Below are positions 1 through 6,084 of a stretch of 8,092 nucleotides of DNA, in pieces. Position 1 is the stretch's first letter. Every line of letters begins with the position of its first letter. The notes beneath the pieces were generated by a model. That model saw nothing but the letters and a program-made list of their open reading frames with translations, ran no database searches and was not told where the DNA came from. A program made the position numbers and the translations under genes. Origin of the DNA: JAXJYR01 sp964593515 (GTDB lineage: Bacteria; Bacillota_I; Bacilli_A; Erysipelotrichales; Erysipelotrichaceae); NCBI GenBank assembly GCA_964593515.1, contig CAZQJH010000076.1, forward strand, positions 1 through 8,092, given 5' to 3'.

Positions 1-1
1 A

Positions 2-1552
2 TTAAAAGATGAACAAGCTTTAAATTATTTAAGTAGTGATAAAACAAAACAAGTTTATGATGCGAAAAATATGTACCATTTATGTGCACAAAATAAGCTT
101 GAAATTAATGGAATTAATTTTGATTTTATGTTAGCAGCTTTTTTAGTAGATCAAGATATTACTAATGTTGATAAATTAGTTCAAAAATATCAAATTGAAG
201 GCTATTTAGATAAAGATGAAGTATTTGGTAAACGAGGTAAACCATGCTTAGTTGAAGATGAAATGGTTAGTAAACATGCCTTTAATTTTAGTTATGGTTT
301 AACTTTAATTAGTGATGAATTAAAAAATAAACTAAAAGAATATGAAATGGAATCATTGCTATATGATATGGAATTACCTTTAAGTAAAGTTTTATATGAA
401 ATGGAAACTAGAGGTATTTTATGTAATATTGATATATTAGATGAGATAGCTCAAGAAACAAATGCGAAAATTGAAAGTTTGAATAAACAAATTTATGAAA
501 TTGCTAATCATGAATTTAATGTGAATTCACCTAAACAATTAGCAATTGTATTATATGATGAATTAGGTTTACCTTGTGGTAAGAAGCGTTCAACAGCTGC
601 TGATGTATTAGAAAAATTAGTGCATGTACATCCAATTATTCCTTTATTACTTCAACAACGTAAGTATCAAAAGATTTATTCAACTTATGCTCAAGGATTA
701 AAGAAACATATTCTTAAAGATGGTCGTATTCATACAATCTTTAACCAAGTACAAACTCAAACTGGTCGATTATCATCTAGTGATCCTAATCTACAAAATA
801 TTTCGGTTAAAGATGAAGAAGGAAAATATATCCGTAAAGCCTTTGTAGCTAATGAGCATGAATATTTATTATCAGCTGATTATTCACAAGTAGAATTAAG
901 AATGTTAGCACATATGGCTGATGAACAAACAATGATTGATGCTTTTAATCATGATATAGATATTCATACGACAACCGCAATGGAATTATATGAAGTAAGT
1001 AGTGATGAAGTTAGTGCACAAATGCGTCGTAATGCGAAAACAGTAAATTTTGGGATTATATATGGTCAAAGTGATTTTGGTTTAAGTGAACAATTAGGAA
1101 TTAGTCGTAAAGAAGCTAAATTCTTTATTGATAAATATTTTGCTTCTTATCCTAATATTCAAGGATATATGGAAAAAACAATTGAAACTTGTCAAAAGCA
1201 AGGTTATGTAACAACTTTATTTTCACGGCGTCGTTATATTAAAGAAATTAATGATAAAAATTATATGATGCGTGAATTTGGTAAAAGAGCGGCTATGAAT
1301 GCGCCAATTCAAGGTAGTGCTGCTGATTTAATTAAAATTGCTATGTTGAAAATTGATGCGAAAATGAAAGAAATGAACGTTAAATCAAAGATGATTTTAC
1401 AGATTCATGATGAATTGATCTTTGAAGTGGTTGAAGATGAATTAGCTTTAATGAAAGAATTAGTGGTAAAAGGAATGCAAGAAGCCTTAGAATTAAAAGT
1501 ACCATTAAAAGTTGAAGCTTCAATCGGTAAAGATTGGTATGAGGCTAAGTAA
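2..1552 (+). CDS. polA: DNA polymerase I, C-terminal part (5' end cut by window)
   Basis: DNA polymerase I fills gaps during repair and replaces Okazaki primers. The reading frame is open from base 2, before the first ATG at 71, so 71 is not the real start. The window holds the last 516 residues of a protein that usually has about 850-890; the 5'-nuclease domain lies upstream. Numbering from base 2, residues about 1-115 form the 3'-5' exonuclease-like domain and the rest the polymerase. Polymerase motifs are intact: TGRLSSSDPNLQN (254-266), motif A DYSQVELR (Asp 293), motif B RRNAKTVNFGIIYG (342-355, with Arg342, Lys346, Phe350, Tyr354) and motif C HDE (469-471). The proofreading site looks dead: the exo II Asp aligns with Met24, and the exo III YxxxD element is absent around HAFNFSYGLTL. 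This is normal in Bacillus-type Pol I. The usual NIPxR after the TGR motif reads NISVK here. mutM follows after 3 nt. Confidence 0.97.
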   Translation, partial: LKDEQALNYLSSDKTKQVYDAKNMYHLCAQNKLEINGINFDFMLAAFLVDQDITNVDKLVQKYQIEGYLDKDEVFGKRGKPCLVEDEMVSKHAFNFSYGLTLISDELKNKLKEYEMESLLYDMELPLSKVLYEMETRGILCNIDILDEIAQETNAKIESLNKQIYEIANHEFNVNSPKQLAIVLYDELGLPCGKKRSTAADVLEKLVHVHPIIPLLLQQRKYQKIYSTYAQGLKKHILKDGRIHTIFNQVQTQTGRLSSSDPNLQNISVKDEEGKYIRKAFVANEHEYLLSADYSQVELRMLAHMADEQTMIDAFNHDIDIHTTTAMELYEVSSDEVSAQMRRNAKTVNFGIIYGQSDFGLSEQLGISRKEAKFFIDKYFASYPNIQGYMEKTIETCQKQGYVTTLFSRRRYIKEINDKNYMMREFGKRAAMNAPIQGSAADLIKIAMLKIDAKMKEMNVKSKMILQIHDELIFEVVEDELALMKELVVKGMQEALELKVPLKVEASIGKDWYEAK

Positions 1553-1555
1553 TTT

Positions 1556-2374
1556 ATGCCTGAATTAGCAGAAGTAGAAACCGTTGTTAGAACTTTAGAG
1601 CATCAATTAGGAAAAGTAACGATTACAGATTGTCAAGTATTGTATCCACGTATGGTTGAAAATGATTTTGCTGATAAGATTGTAAATCATACGATTCAAG
1701 GATATTCACGTCATGGAAAATATTTAATCTTTGATTTAGGTGATTTAACATGGATTACTCATTTACGTATGGAAGGTAAGTTTTACATTCAAAAACCACA
1801 AGAAGCAATAAGTAAACATATCCATCTTATATTGACTTTGGATAATGGATTACAGCTACGCTATCACGATACGCGAAAGTTTGGGCGAATGTACTTATAT
1901 GAACCACAAGATGATATTTTAGCTTATCCTTGTATGAAAAATGTAGGTTATGATTTATTTGATGAACGATTAGATGTTACATATTTAAAAAACAAATTAC
2001 AAAATAAAAAGACATCTTTAAAACAAGTATTATTAGATCAATCAATTATGGCTGGTATTGGTAATATTTATAGTGATGAAATAGCTTTTGCACTTAAATT
2101 ACATCCTGAAACTAAAATTAATCAATTAAGTGATGATGAATTAGCTGAAATGATTGGAGTTAGTCGTGATATTTTAAGTCGAGCTATTGCTAGTGGTGGA
2201 ACGACAATTCGTTCTTATACTTCATCATTAGGGGTTGATGGACGTTTTCAATTATCCCTTAAAGTTCATACCCGTCAAGGTTTACCTTGTTTGAATTGTA
2301 ATACTATAATTAAGAAAATTGTTGTAGGAGGAAGAGGCACTTACTATTGTGAGTTATGCCAAATAAAGAAATGA
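1556..2374 (+). CDS. mutM: Formamidopyrimidine-DNA glycosylase (8-oxoguanine glycosylase/AP lyase)
   Basis: MutM/Fpg excises 8-oxoguanine and formamidopyrimidines and nicks the abasic site by beta/delta elimination. The 272 residues match the family's usual 270-280. The N-terminal PE catalytic pair follows the start Met (MPELAEVE), which fixes the start at 1556. Other family residues seen are Lys55 in RHGKYL, the void-filling set Met72, Arg107 and Phe109 (LRMEGKF; DTRKFG), the GIGNIYSDE segment with Asn170, GGTTIRSY (214-221), and a C-terminal zinc finger Cys245-x2-Cys248-x16-Cys265-x2-Cys268 with Arg260 just before its second half. The conserved Pro of the PELPEVE signature is Ala here (PELAEVE). 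The gene sits 3 nt after polA, with only a weak GAGG (1541-1544) upstream, so translation is probably coupled to polA. Its TGA stop overlaps the preferred coaE start as ATGA. Confidence 0.97.
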   Translation: MPELAEVETVVRTLEHQLGKVTITDCQVLYPRMVENDFADKIVNHTIQGYSRHGKYLIFDLGDLTWITHLRMEGKFYIQKPQEAISKHIHLILTLDNGLQLRYHDTRKFGRMYLYEPQDDILAYPCMKNVGYDLFDERLDVTYLKNKLQNKKTSLKQVLLDQSIMAGIGNIYSDEIAFALKLHPETKINQLSDDELAEMIGVSRDILSRAIASGGTTIRSYTSSLGVDGRFQLSLKVHTRQGLPCLNCNTIIKKIVVGGRGTYYCELCQIKK

Positions 2375-2967
2375 AAAAGATTGGATTAACAGGAGTTATT
2401 GGGGCTGGTAAATCAAGTGTTACGAAAATACTAGCTGAAATGAATATTCCGATATTAGATTGTGATAAAATTAATGCTGATTTATTATTAAAAGATAACT
2501 TGGGATATCAAGCTTTATGTGCGATATATCATGATGATATTTTAGATGAAGATAAAAACATTAGTAAGCTTAAAATGGCTGATTTAATGTTTCAAAATCC
2601 CATTAATAAACGTAAAATTGAAGCAATACTACATCCATTAATTAAACAAGAAATTCAAAGACAATTTATGGAGTTAAAAGAATATAAACTTGTTGTATGT
2701 GAAGTACCTTTATTATATGAAGTTAATTGGGTTGATGAATTTGATGAGATATGGGTAGTAGCAGCTGATTTAGAAGTGCGTTTACATCGTTTGCAAACTT
2801 TTAGAAATGTTAGTAAAGATGAAGCCTTACGTCGTTTAAATAATCAAATATCACAAGAAGAAAAGATTAAAAGAGCTAATCGAGTTATTTTTAATAATCA
2901 TGATTTAACTGCATTAAAACAACAAGTAATCGATTGTATTGAAGGATGTGATAGGGATGAATCATAA
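2371..2967 (+). CDS. coaE: Dephospho-CoA kinase
   Basis: CoaE phosphorylates the 3'-hydroxyl of dephospho-CoA with ATP, the final step of coenzyme A synthesis in the cytosol. From the ATG at 2371 the product has 198 residues, typical for the family. It has a P-loop GVIGAGKSS (8-16), the acidic DCD (30-32) at the substrate site, HPLI (88-91), CEVPLLYE (110-117) for the core strand and loop, and the C-terminal segment RRLNNQISQEEKIKRAN (154-170). Two starts are possible: 2356 (adds MPNKE) and 2371. I prefer 2371 because it overlaps the mutM stop as ATGA and puts two residues before IGLTG, as in most CoaE proteins. Neither start has a well-spaced Shine-Dalgarno; an AGGAGG at 2326-2331 is too far upstream for both. 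Translation by coupling to mutM is therefore likely. The mutM-coaE pairing is common in Firmicutes. Confidence 0.95.
   Translation: MKKIGLTGVIGAGKSSVTKILAEMNIPILDCDKINADLLLKDNLGYQALCAIYHDDILDEDKNISKLKMADLMFQNPINKRKIEAILHPLIKQEIQRQFMELKEYKLVVCEVPLLYEVNWVDEFDEIWVVAADLEVRLHRLQTFRNVSKDEALRRLNNQISQEEKIKRANRVIFNNHDLTALKQQVIDCIEGCDRDES
2942..2946 (+). promoter_or_regulatory. Ribosome binding site deciding the dnaB start
   Basis: AAGGA lies 10 nt before the ATG at 2957. It supports that ATG over the upstream in-frame TTG at 2939, which directly abuts this site and would place it inside the coding region. Confidence 0.6.
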
Positions 2968-4132
2968 TAGTATTATTATCGTTGAAAATAATATTGTGAT
3001 CGAACATAAAGAATATTTAGGGTTTTGGAATTGTTATTATCCCTTTATCAAAGAAAAAGCAACCATCTTATATTTACGTTTATTACATTTAAGTAGCAAT
3101 GAATTAACTTTGCTTCAATTAATGAATGGCTTAAATTTTGCGAAACATGAGTTAATTGAAGCTAAGGAAGTATTACAAAAGTTTAATTTATTAAAATGTT
3201 ATAAACATAAAAATAATGATACTTATTTGTTTTCATGTGTAAAACCTTTAAGTATGCAAGCTTTCTTACAACATGATGTTTTAGGTCGTTACTTTATGCT
3301 TAAAAAAGGACGTAATGTCTATGAACAATATCTAAAAGAAAGTGAACAAGCTAAAACAGTTAGTGATGAATATGAAGAAGAAGTAGTATTGATGCAAGAA
3401 TTATTTGAAACTGATTATTCGATTAATCATGAATTACAATTTAATTATGTTTCGAATAATCATTTAAGTCGTAAAACTAATTTTCCGATTAATGATTTTC
3501 TAACAAATACACCCTTAGCTATTTTTCCTTCATCAGCTAGAACTAATGAGGTAATTGATTTAATCTGTGAAATGGGGGATTTATACCATATTTCTTCAGA
3601 ACAAATGCGTTTATTAGTTTCTAAGTCATGTGGATTAAATAATGGTAAATTTCGTAAAGAAGAATTTAAACGACGTTGTCGTAATACAACTAATGTTATT
3701 ATTAAAGAAGCTAAGAGTAATTATGATATGGATCCATTATCTTTCTTGGGTAATTATCAACAAGGAGTACCATTAGCTAATAGTGACAAAAAGATTATTG
3801 AGAAATTAATTGTTGAATATAAATTAAGTAAAGAATTAACTAATGTGATTATTGAATATACTTTAACAAAATGTAATAATCAATTAAATCATTATTTCAT
3901 TGAAAAAGTAGCTACTAGTTTAATTAGATCACATATTGATAGTGTTGAAGAAGCTAAACGTTACTTTGAAGCTTATGAAAATGCGAAAAAGAAAAATAAA
4001 CCTAAATATTATCGTCCTAAACAAGAATTTATTCCGATAAATGAAGATCCACAATATCAAAATCATCAAGAAAATGATGATTTTGATGAGGATGCTTATA
4101 ATGAGATGATGCAAAGATTGCGAGGTGAGTAA
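2957..4132 (+). CDS. dnaB: Replication initiation and membrane attachment protein DnaB (Firmicutes type)
   Basis: This is the Gram-positive DnaB, not the helicase. In Bacillus it works with DnaD and DnaI to load the replicative helicase at oriC and at restarting forks. The product has 391 residues from ATG 2957, shorter than the about 470 of B. subtilis. Residues about 15-95 fit the N-terminal DDBH1 winged-helix region, followed by the family-like KPLSMQAFLQHDVLGRYF (96-113). Residues about 262-342 (SFLGNYQQG..., then YFIEKVATSLIRSHIDSVEEA) fit the second DnaB/DnaD homology domain. The YxxxIxxxW signature of that domain is degenerate here: the aligned positions read Phe314, Val318 and Leu322. 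The tail (343-391) is basic, then acidic and Asn/Gln-rich, and looks disordered. The gene overlaps coaE by 11 nt and dnaI by 1 nt. No nrdR sits before it, unlike in many Bacilli. The assignment rests on domain patterns plus the dnaI neighbour. Confidence 0.9.
   Translation: MNHNSIIIVENNIVIEHKEYLGFWNCYYPFIKEKATILYLRLLHLSSNELTLLQLMNGLNFAKHELIEAKEVLQKFNLLKCYKHKNNDTYLFSCVKPLSMQAFLQHDVLGRYFMLKKGRNVYEQYLKESEQAKTVSDEYEEEVVLMQELFETDYSINHELQFNYVSNNHLSRKTNFPINDFLTNTPLAIFPSSARTNEVIDLICEMGDLYHISSEQMRLLVSKSCGLNNGKFRKEEFKRRCRNTTNVIIKEAKSNYDMDPLSFLGNYQQGVPLANSDKKIIEKLIVEYKLSKELTNVIIEYTLTKCNNQLNHYFIEKVATSLIRSHIDSVEEAKRYFEAYENAKKKNKPKYYRPKQEFIPINEDPQYQNHQENDDFDEDAYNEMMQRLRGE
4122..4128 (+). promoter_or_regulatory. 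Ribosome binding site for dnaI inside the dnaB 3' end
   Basis: GAGGTGA in the last codons of dnaB matches the anti-Shine-Dalgarno well. Two adjacent ATG codons follow at 4132 and 4135. Counted from GAGG, their spacers are 6 and 9 nt, so both are usable. The first forms a TAATG stop-start overlap with dnaB. Confidence 0.65.
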
Positions 4133-5049
4133 TGATGCAACAAGTTGATTTTAGTCAAATGCTTTTAGATAATGAAACTAGTGAATATAAACAACAATTA
4201 TTAAAGAAATTAGCTAGTGATGATATTATTAAAGAATGGCTTAAGATTCATGATGAAAGTTTTGCTATTATTGAAAAATATAGTGGTCGTTTTAATGATT
4301 ATGTACAAGATCGTCATAAATGTACTAATTGTCAAGGTTTAGCTTATTGTCATCAATATCAAAAAGGAATTCGTCAAGAATTATATGTTGATAATAATCA
4401 CTTACAAAATATCTTGATGAAATGTGATTATTTATTAGCTGAAGAAGAAAAAACGAAACATCAAAAGTATTATAAACAAGCAGATTTTGATCCTAGTTAT
4501 TTTAAAATTGATTTACGTGAATTAGATCATGGACAAAATGTTGCTTATAAGAAAAGCTTAATTCAAGCTATTGATTGTTATGAAAAAACAATAGGATTAT
4601 ATTTATTTGGTGATGTTGGTAGTGGTAAATCATATATGAGTGCTGCTTTATGTAATGAATATGCGAAAAATAAACAAAAAGTAGCTTTTGTGAACGTGCC
4701 ACGTTTTATCTCTAACTTAAAGTTAAGCTTTGGTAATGATGAAGAAATGCGTGAGAAACTTAAAAAATTAGAAATAGTTGATGTTTTAGTTTTGGATGAT
4801 ATTGGTGGTGAAAGCATTTCTTTATGGAGTAGAGATGATATTTTATTACCTATCTTAGACTATCGTATGAATAATAATAAAATGACTCTTTTCACAAGTA
4901 ATTATTCGATAAAAACCCTAGAAGAAAAATATAAAATTGCCAGTGCTAATGGTATTGATAGTGTCGGTGCTAAACGAATTATTGAGCGTATTACAACTCT
5001 AGCAAAAGAAATTTACTTAAATGGGGTATCAAAACGCAATAAGTACTAG
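4132..5049 (+). CDS. dnaI: Primosomal protein DnaI, helicase loader (AAA+ ATPase)
   Basis: DnaI is the AAA+ ATPase that loads the hexameric replicative helicase in Firmicutes, together with DnaB and DnaD. Its 305 residues compare with about 311 in B. subtilis. The N-terminal domain holds a cysteine cluster, Cys64-x2-Cys67, Cys73-His74 and a later Cys98, which fits the zinc-binding domain that contacts the helicase. The C-terminal AAA+ domain has Walker A GDVGSGKS (160-167), Walker B LVLDD (219-223), sensor-1 TSN (255-257) and KRIIERI (281-287), where Arg286 is a candidate arginine-finger or sensor residue. The start is at 4132, or equally 4135, with a good ribosome binding site in the end of dnaB. 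It is the last gene of the overlapping polA-mutM-coaE-dnaB-dnaI series, and no terminator hairpin follows it. Confidence 0.95.
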   Translation: MMQQVDFSQMLLDNETSEYKQQLLKKLASDDIIKEWLKIHDESFAIIEKYSGRFNDYVQDRHKCTNCQGLAYCHQYQKGIRQELYVDNNHLQNILMKCDYLLAEEEKTKHQKYYKQADFDPSYFKIDLRELDHGQNVAYKKSLIQAIDCYEKTIGLYLFGDVGSGKSYMSAALCNEYAKNKQKVAFVNVPRFISNLKLSFGNDEEMREKLKKLEIVDVLVLDDIGGESISLWSRDDILLPILDYRMNNNKMTLFTSNYSIKTLEEKYKIASANGIDSVGAKRIIERITTLAKEIYLNGVSKRNKY

Positions 5050-5066
5050 TAAAAAAAAAGAAAAAG

Positions 5067-5075
5067 TGTTAAAAT
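5067..5075 (+). promoter_or_regulatory. Possible extended -10 promoter element before pfkA
   Basis: TGTTAAAAT is a TGn plus a -10-like TAAAAT. No convincing -35 is seen at the right distance (A-rich sequence lies there). Transcription would begin near 5082, leaving a leader of about 20 nt that still contains the GGAGG site. A second hexamer, TAGAAT, at 5080-5085 is less likely because the start would fall on the ribosome binding site. The promoter is weakly supported. Confidence 0.35.
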
Positions 5076-5088
5076 AGTGTAGAATAAC

Positions 5089-5093
5089 GGAGG
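5089..5093 (+). promoter_or_regulatory. Ribosome binding site deciding the pfkA start
   Basis: GGAGG ends 7 nt before the ATG at 5101 but only 1 nt before the in-frame ATG at 5095. The spacing, and the family N-terminus M-x-(K/R)-(K/R)-IGVLTSGGD, both pick 5101. Confidence 0.85.
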
Positions 5094-5100
5094 TATGGTT

Positions 5101-6063
5101 ATGGTAAAACGTATTGGTGTTTTAACTTCTGGAGGAGATGCTCCGGGAATGAATGCGGCAATTCGTGCTGTTACTAGAGTAGCTTTAAATAGCGGTATCG
5201 AAGTATTCGGGATTTATAACGGATATAAGGGTATGGTTGAAGGATATATTGAACCTTTAACTAAGGCTAGTGTCTCTGAAATTATTGACCGAGGTGGTAC
5301 TATTTTAGGGTCAGCTCGTTTGCCAGAATTTAAGGATCATGAAGTGCGTGAAAAAGCAGTTCATCAACTTAAAAAACGAGGGATTGAAGCAGTTGTAGTA
5401 ATTGGTGGAGATGGTTCTTATCGTGGAGCGCAAGCTTTAACGGAAATGGGAATTAATTGTATTGGATTACCTGGTACAATTGATAATGACATCACAAGTA
5501 CTGATTATACAATTGGTTTTGATACTGCGCTTACAACGATTGTTGAAGCAATTGATAAATTAAGAGATACATCTAGCTCTCATCATCGTTGTTCAATCGT
5601 CGAAGTTATGGGTAATCGTTGTGGTGATTTAGCGATTTTCTCTGCGATTTCTTGTGGAGCAGAAATTGTAATTACTTCTACTACAGGATATGAAGAGGAA
5701 GAAGTTTTAGAACGATTACGTGAACTTGACTTAATTAAGAAAAAACGTCATGCGATTGTTGTTATTTCAGAAAAAATTACTGATGTTCATCAATTCGCAA
5801 AGAAAGTAAGTTTAAGTACTGGTTTCTCAGGACGTGCTACCATTTTAGGGCACGTACAACGTGGAGGATCACCAACAGCATCAGATCGTGTTTTAGCTTC
5901 TAGAATGGGAGAAAAAGCAGTTGATTTATTAATGCAAGGTATTGGTGGTCAATGCGTATGTATTAGAAATAATGAAATTGTTTCTGTACCAATTGAAGAG
6001 GCATTAAGTATGCCACGCGATTCACGTAAGCAGTTAACTAACTTATTTGAACGTTTAGTATAG
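5101..6063 (+). CDS. pfkA: ATP-dependent 6-phosphofructokinase
   Basis: PfkA phosphorylates fructose 6-phosphate to fructose 1,6-bisphosphate, the committed step of glycolysis, as a cytosolic tetramer. The 320 residues match the short bacterial form. The sequence aligns without gaps to my recollection of E. coli PfkA through the catalytic half: TSGGDAPGMN (9-18), GSAR (Arg73), VVIGGDGS, and PGTIDNDI with the catalytic base Asp128. Fructose 6-phosphate contacts are kept in SSHHR, ISEK, GRATILGH and LGHVQRGG. The VEVMGR segment reads VEVMGNRCGD, so the residue aligned to E. coli Arg171 (numbered without Met) is Asn, followed by Arg. The start is 5101, not 5095, from ribosome binding site spacing. 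pyk follows 21 nt downstream, the usual Firmicutes pair, and the two are surely co-transcribed. Confidence 0.97.
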   Translation: MVKRIGVLTSGGDAPGMNAAIRAVTRVALNSGIEVFGIYNGYKGMVEGYIEPLTKASVSEIIDRGGTILGSARLPEFKDHEVREKAVHQLKKRGIEAVVVIGGDGSYRGAQALTEMGINCIGLPGTIDNDITSTDYTIGFDTALTTIVEAIDKLRDTSSSHHRCSIVEVMGNRCGDLAIFSAISCGAEIVITSTTGYEEEEVLERLRELDLIKKKRHAIVVISEKITDVHQFAKKVSLSTGFSGRATILGHVQRGGSPTASDRVLASRMGEKAVDLLMQGIGGQCVCIRNNEIVSVPIEEALSMPRDSRKQLTNLFERLV

Positions 6064-6072
6064 AAGGAGAGG
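6064..6072 (+). promoter_or_regulatory. pyk ribosome binding site with long spacing
   Basis: AAGGAGAGG begins right after the pfkA stop. It offers GGAG and GAGG cores, but the nearest one ends 12 nt before the pyk ATG at 6085, longer than the usual 5-9 nt. The spacer includes the self-complementary AAAATTTT. No closer start codon fits the pyruvate kinase N-terminus. Confidence 0.6.
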
Positions 6073-6084
6073 AAAATTTTATTT

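Noticed and set aside
2372..2374. Possible use of TGA as Trp (Mollicutes code) in this AT-rich genome
   Set aside because: Tryptophans are TGG at the expected places, mutM ends normally at TGA right after its zinc finger, and no other gene needs TGA read-through.
3929..4114. A 61-codon - strand frame that looks membrane-like (Ile/Phe-rich)
   Set aside because: It is antisense to the AT-rich, Lys/Asn/Asp-rich tail of dnaB; the reverse complement of such codons always reads as Ile, Phe and Leu.
4578..4817. A 79-codon - strand frame inside dnaI
   Set aside because: It is antisense to the Walker A-Walker B region of dnaI and has no credible ribosome binding site or known fold.
5050..5094. A possible riboswitch or terminator between dnaI and pfkA
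   Set aside because: The gap is only about 50 nt, A-rich, and contains no inverted repeat or recognisable aptamer.
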